From DATFAS01 sp035254305 (GTDB lineage: Bacteria > Bacillota > Bacilli > Aneurinibacillales > RAOX-1), in NCBI GenBank assembly GCA_035254305.1, contig DATFAS010000045.1, forward strand, positions 1 through 57,782: a stretch of 57,782 bases of DNA, read 5' to 3'. The translations under genes and the position numbers were made by a program. Below are positions 26,201-34,415 of this stretch, one piece after another (position 1 is the stretch's first letter; every line of letters begins with the position of its first letter). The notes below the pieces were generated by a model. The model searched no databases. It was not told the DNA's origin and was given only the letters and a program-made list of their open reading frames with translations.

Positions 26201-26977
26201 CTATTGTACATGTTTTTGCATTTGAACAATCGCTGCCTTTTCTAGCCTTGACACCTGTGCTTGAGAAATCCCGATTTCTTCTGCTACTTCCATCTGTGTT
26301 TTTCCTTCAAAGAAACGCATGGATAAAATCATTTTTTCCCGGTCATTCAATCGGTACATGGCTTCTCTTAACGCAATTTCCTCGACCCATTGAATATCCT
26401 TATTACGTTCATCACTGATTTGATCCATGACATAAATAGGATCTCCACCATCTTGATAGATCGGTTCGAATAAGGAGACCGGATCTTGAATAGCATCTAA
26501 AGCAAAAACCACATCCTCTTTAGGGACATTCAATGCTTCAGAAATTTCATAAATGGTAGGCTCACGAGAATTTTTGTTTGTAAGGCTGTCCCTTACTTGC
26601 AATGCCTTATAAGCAATATCCCGAAGTGATCGAGAAACCCGTATTGGGTTGTTATCCCTTAGATAACGTCTGATTTCACCAATAATCATTGGGACCGCAT
26701 AAGTTGAGAATTTTACGTTCTGACCAAGATCGAAGTTATCAATGGCTTTCATTAGCCCAATGCATCCTACTTGGAATAGATCGTCTACATATTCTCCCCT
26801 GTTGTTGAACCGCTGGATGACACTTAGTACAAGCCGAAGATTACCGTTGACCAGTTTTTCTCTAGCTTTATACTCCCCGTTTTGCAACTCAACAAATAAT
26901 TCACGCATTTCCTTGTTGGTTAAAACAGGTAATTTTGATGTATCTACGCCACAGATTTCCACTTTGTTTCGCGTCAC
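26201..26977 (-). CDS. sigG: RNA polymerase sporulation sigma factor SigG (late forespore)
   Basis: Sigma-G drives late forespore transcription after engulfment. The 258-residue protein opens with TRNKVEICGVDTSKLPVLTN, the SigG-type N-terminus. Region 2 is visible (GNLRLVLSVIQRF, DDLFQVGCIGLMKAIDNFDL, then FSTYAVPMIIGEIRRYLRDN), as is region 4 (LNDREKMILSMRFFEGKTQM and EVAEEIGISQAQVSRLEKAA). Start is GTG at 26977, with GGAGGGAGAAAA upstream. A sigma-G/F-type promoter precedes it, and a terminator isolates it from sigE, consistent with autoregulation. Confidence 0.96.
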   Translation of the reverse strand: MTRNKVEICGVDTSKLPVLTNKEMRELFVELQNGEYKAREKLVNGNLRLVLSVIQRFNNRGEYVDDLFQVGCIGLMKAIDNFDLGQNVKFSTYAVPMIIGEIRRYLRDNNPIRVSRSLRDIAYKALQVRDSLTNKNSREPTIYEISEALNVPKEDVVFALDAIQDPVSLFEPIYQDGGDPIYVMDQISDERNKDIQWVEEIALREAMYRLNDREKMILSMRFFEGKTQMEVAEEIGISQAQVSRLEKAAIVQMQKHVQ

Positions 26978-27008
26978 TTTTCTCCCTCCTAGGAGCAGCG
27001 TTAGAGTT

Positions 27009-27038
27009 AAGTATCTCCTGCAGGGGAAAATTTATGCA
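27009..27038 (-). promoter_or_regulatory. Sigma-F/sigma-G-type promoter of sigG
   Basis: On the minus strand TGCATA (27033-27038) and GATACTT (27009-27015) are 17 bp apart. These fit the sigma-G pattern TGMATA / CATACTA, with mismatches confined to the -10 ends. It lies between the sigE terminator and the sigG start, where sigma-F/G-dependent autoregulation is expected. Confidence 0.6.
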
Positions 27039-27072
27039 TTCATGTCATTTGCCTCTAACTACTATATACAGA

Positions 27073-27119
27073 CAAAAAAATGCAGAAGATGAACCACCCG
27101 TAGGGTTGTTCATCTTCTA
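27073..27119 (-). terminator. Intrinsic terminator after sigE
   Basis: On the minus strand AGAAGATGAACAACCC and GGGTGGTTCATCTTCT form a 16-bp stem with one mismatch and a 4-nt loop, followed by GCATTTTTTT. It closes the spoIIGA-sigE operon. Confidence 0.9.
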
Positions 27120-27122
27120 TAT

Positions 27123-27845
27123 TTAAACCATTTTATTAAATTCTTTGCGAAGTCTTTTAATAATTCGTTTCTCCAAACGTGATATATAAGACTGGGATAT
27201 ACCTAACATATCTGCTACATCCTTTTGAGTCTTTTCTTCTTGGCCATTTAATCCGAAGCGAAGCTCCATGATGATCCGTTCTCTTTCACTGAGTTTATCT
27301 AATGCTTTATACAGTAGCTTGCGGTCAACCTGATCTTCTAAATCCCGATAAATCGTATCGTTTTCCGTCCCTAAAACATCCGATAGTAGGAGTTCATTTC
27401 CATCCCAATCAATATTTAGCGGTTCATCGAAAGAAACCTCAGATTTAATCTTACTATTTCTCCTTAAAAACATCAGAATCTCATTCTCAATACAGCGAGA
27501 TGCGTAAGTAGCTAGTTTAATTTTCTTCTCAGGGTCAAAGGTATTCACGGCTTTGATCAAGCCAATGGTGCCTATACTGACTAAATCCTCAATATTAATT
27601 CCTGTGTTTTCAAATTTTCTAGCAATGTATACGACCAGCCGTAAATTCCTTTCAATAAGCATGGCCTTTACTGCTGCATCACCCTTTGGAAGCTTTCCAA
27701 GTAAATATTCCTCTTCTTCCCGGGATAATGGCGGAGGAAGTGCTTCACTACCACCAATATAATAGATTTCTTCAGCCTTTAGACCAATGAGAAGCATGAT
27801 TCGGTACCAAAATAGCTTTGAAACTAGAATGAAACGCGTAATCAT
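27123..27845 (-). CDS. sigE: Pro-sigma-E, early mother-cell sporulation sigma factor
   Basis: Sigma-E is made as an inactive precursor and cleaved by SpoIIGA. The hydrophobic pro-sequence (residues 1 to about 28, ITRFILVSKLFWYRIMLLIG) leads to the processing region AEEIYYIGGSEALPPPL. Region 2 reads ERNLRLVVYIARKFENTGIN, then IEDLVSIGTIGLIKAVNTFD; region 4 ends SQSYISRLEKRIIKRLRKE. It is 240 residues. AGGAGGGTTAT precedes the ATG. It follows spoIIGA by 11 bp, so both share the Spo0A-type promoter. Confidence 0.97.
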   Translation of the reverse strand: MITRFILVSKLFWYRIMLLIGLKAEEIYYIGGSEALPPPLSREEEEYLLGKLPKGDAAVKAMLIERNLRLVVYIARKFENTGINIEDLVSIGTIGLIKAVNTFDPEKKIKLATYASRCIENEILMFLRRNSKIKSEVSFDEPLNIDWDGNELLLSDVLGTENDTIYRDLEDQVDRKLLYKALDKLSERERIIMELRFGLNGQEEKTQKDVADMLGISQSYISRLEKRIIKRLRKEFNKMV

Positions 27846-27856
27846 ATAACCCTCCT

Positions 27857-28816
27857 TTATATTGCCTCTTTACCCATACTTTGCTTAGAATCTATAGATA
27901 AAGCACTTTCTTGCACAATATCTGGGTGAATAATTGCTCTGTAGTCTCCTTCCGAGGAAAGCTGCAGTGCGTTTAGGCCAATTAGTATTCGTTTTGTTTC
28001 AAATGTACCCTCCGGCATCCTTACCATAACCACATCTGGTCGTAGCGCAATTAAGAGATCCATCCCTCTAGACACACTTCGATAAGGAATAATACGAATA
28101 CGCCCAAGCCATAGTTCGTCCACTTGCATAAAGCTTAGGTCAGAACTAACATCCTTCTGTTCTTTAATTACATGATAAAGCTGTTCAGGGAGAATTTCTC
28201 GAAACAGGTCTACCTCCATAATCACAACAGGAATCCGAGTGATAGGTTCGTAGAGTTGATTACCTGTATCTAATAGACCCATACACGAAATTTTTGTTTC
28301 TCCAATGATTGCTTCAATTTCCCCAGAGTAGGAATATTTTTTTTCCTTATGCCTAATCTCCTTAAGTCCTTTCCCAGATAAGAACCATAGAAAAGGAAAG
28401 CCAACCAGTAGAAAACTCCAGGTTATCGATCCACCCATTCCACCTGAATGCGTGATGATGATTCCAGATAGAATCTCACTTTCTGATTCAAGTAAATAAC
28501 GAATACCAAACAATCCACCACCAAGCACAAAAGAAACTAAATAAAATAAAAGCAAACGAATCAAAAAAACTCGTAAACGTTGATAACCAAAAACACTCAA
28601 AACCATTAAACAAGCAAGTACTAGCTTTGATGAAAAAGTATAGAATATAGATAAGGGCGGTAGAAAAAGAAATAAAGTATAGAATGCTCCGACACCAGCA
28701 CCCAATGATAACCGGTACCATCTTGGTCGAAGCTTCAAAAGATAGGCAACCGACCAAAGTAACATCCAATCAATAAGGAAATTGTATAGGAAAACAAGAT
28801 CAAGATAAATGATCAC
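27857..28816 (-). CDS. spoIIGA: Sporulation sigma-E factor processing peptidase SpoIIGA
   Basis: SpoIIGA is a septal-membrane aspartic protease that cleaves pro-sigma-E after a forespore signal (SpoIIR). Five hydrophobic segments fill residues 1-150, beginning IIYLDLVFLYNFLIDWMLLW. The cytoplasmic protease half has the catalytic Asp in CMGLLDTGNQLYEP near residue 180. Length is 319 residues. Start is GTG at 28816, with GAGGTATAA directly upstream. It lies between ftsZ and sigE, the classical spoIIG location. Confidence 0.96.
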   Translation of the reverse strand: MIIYLDLVFLYNFLIDWMLLWSVAYLLKLRPRWYRLSLGAGVGAFYTLFLFLPPLSIFYTFSSKLVLACLMVLSVFGYQRLRVFLIRLLLFYLVSFVLGGGLFGIRYLLESESEILSGIIITHSGGMGGSITWSFLLVGFPFLWFLSGKGLKEIRHKEKKYSYSGEIEAIIGETKISCMGLLDTGNQLYEPITRIPVVIMEVDLFREILPEQLYHVIKEQKDVSSDLSFMQVDELWLGRIRIIPYRSVSRGMDLLIALRPDVVMVRMPEGTFETKRILIGLNALQLSSEGDYRAIIHPDIVQESALSIDSKQSMGKEAI

Positions 28817-28900
28817 TTATACCTCATGACCCTCCTTTCCTTTCTCCTTCGAGAGGGCATACTAACATGTAACCTTTTGTCCCGTCAGTGATAACAGTAT

Positions 28901-28963
28901 ATTATAAAGCCAATTCAAAAGTCTGTCATTTTTTGCCATTTACCTATGACTATTTTCGTCGAA
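28901..28963 (-). promoter_or_regulatory. spoIIG promoter with Spo0A-box-like site
   Basis: A -35 ATGACA (28924-28929) and a perfect -10 TATAAT (28901-28906) lie 17 bp apart, and a 0A-box-like element CGTCGAA (28957-28963, 6 of 7 to TGTCGAA; palindromic TTCGTCGAA) lies upstream. In B. subtilis this operon is switched on by phosphorylated Spo0A. The elements GTCTGTC (28921-28927) and ACTATTTTCGTCG (28949-28961) are repeated with the same spacing before the glucan cluster. Confidence 0.65.
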
Positions 28964-29042
28964 ATATGTGGGGCATACTAAAGAAAACGAATTGCTCTTA
29001 TGCAGAAATGAATTTCTAAAAATTTATAAATTCCTATAACAT

Positions 29043-29085
29043 AAAAAAGAGACCGGAATACCCGTAGGTAATTTCGGTCTCTTTT
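29043..29085 (-). terminator. Intrinsic terminator after ftsZ
   Basis: On the minus strand AAAGAGACCG and CGGTCTCTTT form the outer stem, with inner pairing of TACC/GGTA around TACG, followed by TTTTTT. It ends the ftsA-ftsZ transcript ahead of the spoIIG promoter. Confidence 0.9.
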
Positions 29086-29088
29086 AAT

Positions 29089-30231
29089 TTATTTCTTTGT
29101 AGGATTATTATTACGGTTTCTACGATTTCTAAGAAATGTTGGAACATCAAGACTATTGGAATTAAAGTTTTGGAATGGACGAACTTCAACACGTTCTTCT
29201 TCTTTTGCAGCAGCAACCTGTGTTCTTGCAGTATTTATCATATTTTGAGGGCGCTTCTCTAATCCACCTTTTTGGGCAGACTCCTCAAATCCTGTAGCAA
29301 TAACAGTCACTACAATTTCATCCTTCAAATTCTCATTAATGACTGCACCAAAGATCATATTGACTTCCTGATCTGAGGCAGATGCCACAATATCAGCCGC
29401 TTCGTTTACTTCATATAAACTAAGGTTAGTTCCTCCTGTTATATTAAGCAAGACTCCACGTGCCCCATCTATTGATGTTTCAAGTAGTGGGCTCATAATC
29501 GCTGCCTTAGCCGCTTCAGCTGCACGGTTCTCCCCAGTAGCTACACCAATTCCCATTAAAGCAGATCCGCGTTCTGTCATAATCGTTTTCACGTCTGCAA
29601 AATCTAAGTTAATAAGTCCCGGTACCGCAATCAAATCCGAAATCCCTTGAACTCCTTGACGGAGAACATTATCTGCTTCACGGAAAGCCTCAAGCATCGG
29701 AGTATTTTTGTCAACAATTTCAAGAAGTCTATCGTTCGGTATAACGATAAGAGTATCTACTTTTTCTTTTAGTGCACTAACCCCTGTATTGGCTTGTCCT
29801 GCTCTCTTTCTTCCCTCGAAGGAAAATGGCTTCGTTACGACACCAACCGTCAAAGCACCCATCTGCCGAGCAATGTCAGCGATAACAGGGGCTGCTCCAG
29901 TACCAGTTCCACCACCCATACCCGCTGTAACGAAGACTAAATCCGCGCCACGAAGTGCATTTTCAATCTGTTCTCTACTTTCTTCGGCAGCCTTGCGCCC
30001 TACTTCTGGATTAGCTCCTGCACCAAGTCCACGAGTAAGCTTTTCACCGATTTTCAGCTTTTGTTCAGCACGAGAAAGTTGTAAAGCCTGAGCATCCGTA
30101 TTAACTGCAATAAATTCTACTCCTTGTACACCGAGTTCCACCATTCGGTTTACAGCATTGCTACCTCCGCCACCAACACCGATGACTTTAATACGTGCTA
30201 GCTGATCTACCTCTAAATCGAATTCTAACAT
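29089..30231 (-). CDS. ftsZ: Cell division GTPase FtsZ
   Basis: FtsZ polymerises at midcell into the Z-ring and organises septal synthesis. The tubulin-type G-box GGGTGTGAAPVIADIA lies near residue 105, with the N-terminal IGVGGGGSNAVNRM and the T7-like synergy region AVPGLINLDFADVKTIM. The C-terminal conserved peptide LDVPTFLRNR, which binds FtsA and SepF, is intact and followed by a short basic tail (NRNNNPTKK). It is 380 residues, full length. It lies 49 bp after ftsA. Confidence 0.98.
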   Translation of the reverse strand: MLEFDLEVDQLARIKVIGVGGGGSNAVNRMVELGVQGVEFIAVNTDAQALQLSRAEQKLKIGEKLTRGLGAGANPEVGRKAAEESREQIENALRGADLVFVTAGMGGGTGTGAAPVIADIARQMGALTVGVVTKPFSFEGRKRAGQANTGVSALKEKVDTLIVIPNDRLLEIVDKNTPMLEAFREADNVLRQGVQGISDLIAVPGLINLDFADVKTIMTERGSALMGIGVATGENRAAEAAKAAIMSPLLETSIDGARGVLLNITGGTNLSLYEVNEAADIVASASDQEVNMIFGAVINENLKDEIVVTVIATGFEESAQKGGLEKRPQNMINTARTQVAAAKEEERVEVRPFQNFNSNSLDVPTFLRNRRNRNNNPTKK

Positions 30232-30280
30232 TCCTTGTAATCCCCCTCACTAGTCTAGAAGCTCATTAAACATTTTAAAA

Positions 30281-31543
30281 CTATATAAATTCACTGAACC
30301 AGGTCTTTACTTTGTCAAACATTCCATTTTCTTTATCTTTAGCCTTAGGAGATTTCTTACTAACCTTAGCCGGAACTAAGACCTTTTCCTTTTCTATCAT
30401 TGGAACTCTATTTATTGCATGCTTAGATGCATATTTGATCAATCCAACTCCTGTAGTGTAAGATGGATCTCTAACCCCAATATAATCAGGCATAGCGACA
30501 CGAACTGGAACCTGCATCTCTTCTCTTGCTAGTTCGACAACTCCAGGCATAGCTGCTACACCACCTGTAAGGACAAATCCTGCAGGTATTTCGCTATTGT
30601 AACCTAACCGAATCACTTCATCCTCAATTAAATTTAAAATCTCGGCTACCCTAGGCTCAATAACATGCGCTAGATCCAACTGAGTGCAGTCGATATCCGT
30701 GTTACTGCCAATTCTCTTAATCTTAAAATGTTCTGTTGGGGAGGCTTCTGTTATCAATGCGCAGGCATATTTATTCTGTAGTCTTTTTGCTTCTTCCGTT
30801 GTGGTCCTTAAGGCATATGCTATATCGCTTGTTATGTACTCTCCACCTATTGGAATCGTAGAAATACCAGCAAGTGTACCTTGTTCAAAAATAGAAACAG
30901 TAGTAGAACCTGCACCCATTTCAACTAAAACTACTCCAAGATTTTTCTCATCTTTTGAAAGAGCAATTTCACTTGCTGCCAATGTCTGTAAGTAAAAGCC
31001 AGCAATTCTTAATCCCGCTTTCTCAACGCAACGGTATAAATTATGAATAATAGTTTTAGAGCCGGTAATAATTGTTCCTTCCATTTCTAGGCGGATTCCA
31101 ATCATCCCGTATGGATCACTAACTCCCGATAATCCATCAATGGTATATTCAATAGGCACAACATCAATAATCTCCTTTTCCGGTGGAATGGAAATTACCT
31201 TTGCCGCTTCAATTACACGACGTTTATCTTCTTCGCCAATCTCCTTGTTTTCACTTGATACAGCTACCACTCCATGGCTTAGCACTAATTCAATATGATT
31301 ACCGGAGATTCCTACGTATACATCTCGAATAGAAACATCTACCATTCGTTCAGCTTGATCCACAGCTTCCCGAATTGCGAGAACCGTCTGGTCTATGTCT
31401 ACGATGGCTCCCTTTTTTATACCTTGGGATTCGGCCTGTCCAACCCCTATAATATTAATGGATCCATTATTGACCTCGCCAATGATGACTCTCACTTTGG
31501 ATGTACCGATGTCTAAGCTCACATGTAATTCATTGTTGTTCAA
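30281..31543 (-). CDS. ftsA: Cell division protein FtsA (actin-like Z-ring anchor)
   Basis: FtsA binds ATP, tethers FtsZ to the membrane and recruits downstream proteins. The phosphate-1 motif VSLDIGTSKVRVIIGE is at the N-terminus, the adenosine motif FVLTGGVAAMPGV near residue 335, and the C-terminal amphipathic helix MFDKVKTWFSEFI is the membrane anchor. The reading frame is open to an ATG at 31573, but GGGGAGGTG lies 7 nt before a TTG at 31543. That start gives MNNNELHVSLDIG, nearly identical to B. subtilis FtsA, so 31543 is chosen (420 residues). Confidence 0.97.
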   Translation of the reverse strand: MNNNELHVSLDIGTSKVRVIIGEVNNGSINIIGVGQAESQGIKKGAIVDIDQTVLAIREAVDQAERMVDVSIRDVYVGISGNHIELVLSHGVVAVSSENKEIGEEDKRRVIEAAKVISIPPEKEIIDVVPIEYTIDGLSGVSDPYGMIGIRLEMEGTIITGSKTIIHNLYRCVEKAGLRIAGFYLQTLAASEIALSKDEKNLGVVLVEMGAGSTTVSIFEQGTLAGISTIPIGGEYITSDIAYALRTTTEEAKRLQNKYACALITEASPTEHFKIKRIGSNTDIDCTQLDLAHVIEPRVAEILNLIEDEVIRLGYNSEIPAGFVLTGGVAAMPGVVELAREEMQVPVRVAMPDYIGVRDPSYTTGVGLIKYASKHAINRVPMIEKEKVLVPAKVSKKSPKAKDKENGMFDKVKTWFSEFI

Positions 31544-31781
31544 TCCTTGGCACCTCCCCTGCATGAACTTCATCTTTCTTTACATAATTCAACATCCATT
31601 GATGATTCCCTTTTTTTTTTAGCTTTTTTTTCCCAAAAATCATATAACAATAATTTACAATATAACCGATAATAGGACTACATTTAATGGTACTTTGTGC
31701 TTATTTCGTCGAATATCCTTTAAATATGATCTTTTTTTTCATCTATACAAAAAATATACTCTCTTTATTGGAAGATATCTA
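31544..31781. other. A+T-rich intergenic region upstream of ftsA
   Basis: This 238-bp stretch must hold any ftsA-ftsZ promoter. On the minus strand, TTAAAT with 17 bp to TATATT is the best sigma-A candidate and is weak. A palindromic TTCGTCGAA (31706-31714), similar to the 0A-like site before spoIIGA, is present, as is AAAGGATAT, which matches a sigma-H -35 but has no matching -10. Long T-runs near 31610-31632 are not attached to a hairpin. No ORF is supported. Confidence 0.4.
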
Positions 31782-32138
31782 CTATTCATTGTAAGTTTTG
31801 TCTTTAAACCAGCGACCGATTAGGATTCTTCGAATTACAGCGATATTATTAAACAATCTCACTCCAAAGGCAAAAATAGCTGCTAAATAGAGATCAATCC
31901 CCATATACACACCTAGAAATGCCAAACCAGCTGCTAATAATGTATTAAAAAAGAATCCTGACATAAAAACTTTTATGTCAAAGATACTCTCCAGATTGGA
32001 CCGAATACCACCAAATACGGTATCAAGTGCAGCTAGCACAGCAATTGACAAATAATTGCGGTATTCCAACGGAACCGTAATCTCAGATGACAAACCTAAA
32101 GTAATACCAACAATAAGACCAATTATAGGTAACCACAT
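31782..32138 (-). CDS. sbp: Small basic protein Sbp (DUF1290)
   Basis: This 118-residue membrane protein has three hydrophobic segments. The conserved loop between the first two reads VLAALDTVFGGIRSNLES. Family members sit between the DUF881 pair and ftsA in Firmicutes; function is unknown, with links to division or sporulation. It lies 4 bp after the second DUF881 gene. ATG at 32138. Confidence 0.92.
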   Translation of the reverse strand: MWLPIIGLIVGITLGLSSEITVPLEYRNYLSIAVLAALDTVFGGIRSNLESIFDIKVFMSGFFFNTLLAAGLAFLGVYMGIDLYLAAIFAFGVRLFNNIAVIRRILIGRWFKDKTYNE

Positions 32139-32142
32139 AAAT

Positions 32143-32859
32143 TTAGGAACCCTCTTTCACCGGTTTCATATAACGAATAACAGGTTTTCCTTGATAAGCA
32201 GGAACAGTAACCTTGTCCATCTTTTTTAAGCTAATCTTTTTGTTTATTATTTTAAAGTACTCTTCAAAACCTCTTAATTTCATGGCTGATTCCAATACAT
32301 TGGGATCTCCCACTACTTTAATTTCAAATGGCAATGTGATGATCCTCGTATCCATCTGGATATGATCCCCAACATTTCGAATAGCAGAAGTAGGTGTAAT
32401 CCTGTTGTTATTAATGGAAATTGCCTGGGCTCCTGCACCAAATAACTCATTGACGATATAGCGCAGATCATCATCAAAGATGGAAGAGAAACTCGCTGAA
32501 GTACCTACATTGCCAGCGTTTTTGACATCCGTAATCATGATGACCATACCTGCCCCATTCATTTCCTCTAATCCCCCACGTTCCTTTATGGTTTTCAATT
32601 CATCTTTCATAACCTGTAAGGAATCCGATTGGTTCAATGGGTTTTCATATTGATAAAGAAGTTGATCATATTTTGAGATATCGCTAAGAATCCGTTGATG
32701 CTGTTCCATTTCCTTCTGTAGATCTTGCCTGATTTGGGAGATATCCTTCGAATCCATTGCAGCGTTCTTACTAGTGGATCTAAATTGTATGGCAAGCATA
32801 AAGCCAACAATGATGCTGATTACCGTAATAATCCAAGGAACCCGCTTAATAGACTTCAT
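32143..32859 (-). CDS. DUF881 family protein (second copy)
   Basis: An N-terminal membrane anchor (VPWIITVISIIVGFMLAIQF) is followed by a short coiled coil and the extracytoplasmic DUF881 domain, with GAGMVIMITDVKNAG, YIVNELFGAGAQAISINNNR and VVGDPNVLESAMKLRG. The frame is open to 32901, but that would overlap the upstream gene by 41 bp. GAGGA lies 8 nt before the ATG at 32859, which leaves a 1-bp gap, so 32859 is preferred (238 residues). Corresponds to B. subtilis ylxW/ylxX; the role is undefined, possibly envelope or division. Confidence 0.9.
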   Translation of the reverse strand: MKSIKRVPWIITVISIIVGFMLAIQFRSTSKNAAMDSKDISQIRQDLQKEMEQHQRILSDISKYDQLLYQYENPLNQSDSLQVMKDELKTIKERGGLEEMNGAGMVIMITDVKNAGNVGTSASFSSIFDDDLRYIVNELFGAGAQAISINNNRITPTSAIRNVGDHIQMDTRIITLPFEIKVVGDPNVLESAMKLRGFEEYFKIINKKISLKKMDKVTVPAYQGKPVIRYMKPVKEGS

Positions 32860-32860
32860 T

Positions 32861-33595
32861 TTAGGAATCCTCTTTCTGTGCTTTTTGTTTCTTTGTATCA
32901 CCAGTGTAAGCAGGTAGATTAAGTGTTTCCTTTTTCTCTACCTTAACATCTATTTTGGTAAAGTTCTTAAGATTAGAAATGATACCTTTAGGCATCAAGA
33001 GTGCTGTATCAAGTGTATCCGAATCACCAATAGCCGAAATTTCAAATGGTGGCACTGTTTTTACCTCATTAACAAGTACAGTTGGACCTACACATCGAAT
33101 GGCTGAGTTTGTAGTCAATCTCTGTCCATTGATGCTAATAGCCTCAGCACCTGCTGCAAATAGCTCATTGACTACCTGGCGGATATTTTCCTCATGGACA
33201 ATATAATCATTGACACTCCCGGTATCAGGAAGTGTTTTACTGTCGTTTAGTGACACAACGACTCCAGAGCCCGTGACTGGGACAAGCCCTACCCACATCC
33301 GAACCTCCTGTAGTTCGTCAAGTACTTCTTTACCTTGGGATTGTCTAACAGACATATCCTTCTCAAAATTAGATACCTTCTGCTTTACGTTCTGCAGCTG
33401 CTGTTCCAACATAGTAATTTGGCTTTGCTCTTCAAGAATTTTCTCTTGAAGCTGCTCCTTTTTCTCCCATTGAGCATCCGAGAAGCCGGAAATTCCATTC
33501 ATGGCATGCTTCGTAAATTGAACCGAATAGGCAATCATGAAACCCAATGCCAACAAAACCAAGGTAAGGTAAACATGGATTTTATGAATTTTCAT
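32861..33595 (-). CDS. DUF881 family protein (first copy)
   Basis: It has one N-terminal transmembrane segment (YLTLVLLALGFMIAYSVQF), a coiled coil of about 60 residues (EKKEQLQEKILEEQSQITML) and a DUF881 domain with GSGVVVSLNDSK, VVNELFAAGAEAISINGQRL and AIGDSDTLDTALLMPKG. It is 244 residues and a paralogue of the next gene. Its ATG overlaps the divIB stop as ATGA, indicating coupling. Confidence 0.9.
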   Translation of the reverse strand: MKIHKIHVYLTLVLLALGFMIAYSVQFTKHAMNGISGFSDAQWEKKEQLQEKILEEQSQITMLEQQLQNVKQKVSNFEKDMSVRQSQGKEVLDELQEVRMWVGLVPVTGSGVVVSLNDSKTLPDTGSVNDYIVHEENIRQVVNELFAAGAEAISINGQRLTTNSAIRCVGPTVLVNEVKTVPPFEISAIGDSDTLDTALLMPKGIISNLKNFTKIDVKVEKKETLNLPAYTGDTKKQKAQKEDS

Positions 33596-34362
33596 TGATT
33601 GTTGCCCACTTCCTTATCAGTTGGTTTCTTATATGGCACAAACCACTTCCCATCTAACATCATGATAATCCCATCCGTATTCCCTTCGTGCTTTAGATTC
33701 ATGACGAAAGAAGGGTACCATTCCATATTTTGCGCGAAATGTCGGATTGATGTTTGTACTTCATATCCATCTTTCATATAAAGGACTAAGCGAAGAGGAT
33801 CCTCTCCATCCGCTGGGCTAATCTCAGAAATAGAGTTAAGCACGGTTGGGTTCAAGTTCTTCATCTCGTCCATAAGCTTAGGAAGAAGCGAATCATCCTT
33901 CCAGTTTCTTATGAGGGGCTTATCTATAAATCTATCATTCCATGGGCGGTTTTCCAACTGTGTTCCATTTTCCAATACTGGTATGATCTTGTACTGCGCA
34001 TCAACGAGGAAAGCCATTCTTTGGTTTTCTTCTACATGAATTGTAACTTTTCCAGGAAATTTACGACTAAGATCTACATTCTTCACTTCAGGGAGAGCAG
34101 AAATAGCCTGCAAAATTTGGTTCTTATTAATCGTAAAGAAGGATTGCCCAATAGATAGCCCTGAAGCCTCCATAATTTGAGTGTTCTCTAGTGTGTTACT
34201 ACCAATTACATCTATTGTATCTATTTTACTAAGTGGAGAACGAAGAAATAAAAGGGTAGAAAGTCCTAAAAAAAAGACCCAGCCTAAAAATAGAAGGAAC
34301 CGATTCACTCTTCTTTTCTTTCGATTGGTATTCAGAGCAGGAACACGCTCCATCTCTTGCAT
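33592..34362 (-). CDS. divIB: Cell division protein DivIB (FtsQ)
   Basis: This bitopic membrane protein stabilises FtsL and DivIC at the septum. A basic cytoplasmic tail (NTNRKKRRVNR) precedes one transmembrane helix (FLLFLGWVFFLGLSTLLFL). The POTRA domain starts IDTIDVIGSNTLENTQIM and shows ALPEVKNVDLSRKFPGKVTI. It is 256 residues. GAGGGG lies 8 nt before ATG 34362. A terminator hairpin lies only 23 bp upstream, between it and murA. Confidence 0.93.
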   Translation of the reverse strand: MQEMERVPALNTNRKKRRVNRFLLFLGWVFFLGLSTLLFLRSPLSKIDTIDVIGSNTLENTQIMEASGLSIGQSFFTINKNQILQAISALPEVKNVDLSRKFPGKVTIHVEENQRMAFLVDAQYKIIPVLENGTQLENRPWNDRFIDKPLIRNWKDDSLLPKLMDEMKNLNPTVLNSISEISPADGEDPLRLVLYMKDGYEVQTSIRHFAQNMEWYPSFVMNLKHEGNTDGIIMMLDGKWFVPYKKPTDKEVGNNQ

Positions 34363-34384
34363 AACTTGTCCCCTCTTTCGGATT

Positions 34385-34410
34385 TAAAAAACGGCATATA
34401 TAATATGCCG
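34385..34410 (-). terminator. Hairpin with T-run between murA and divIB
   Basis: On the minus strand CGGCATAT and ATATGCCG form an 8-bp stem with a 3-nt loop, then TTTTTT. It separates murA from divIB by termination or partial termination; there is no room for a promoter between it and the divIB ribosome binding site, so read-through must supply divIB unless a promoter lies inside murA. Confidence 0.75.
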
Positions 34411-34415
34411 CTTCA

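Noticed and set aside
31700..31735. A sigma-H promoter for ftsA-ftsZ (AAAGGATAT on the minus strand)
   Set aside because: The -35 matches, but no GAAT-type -10 lies 11-12 bp downstream.
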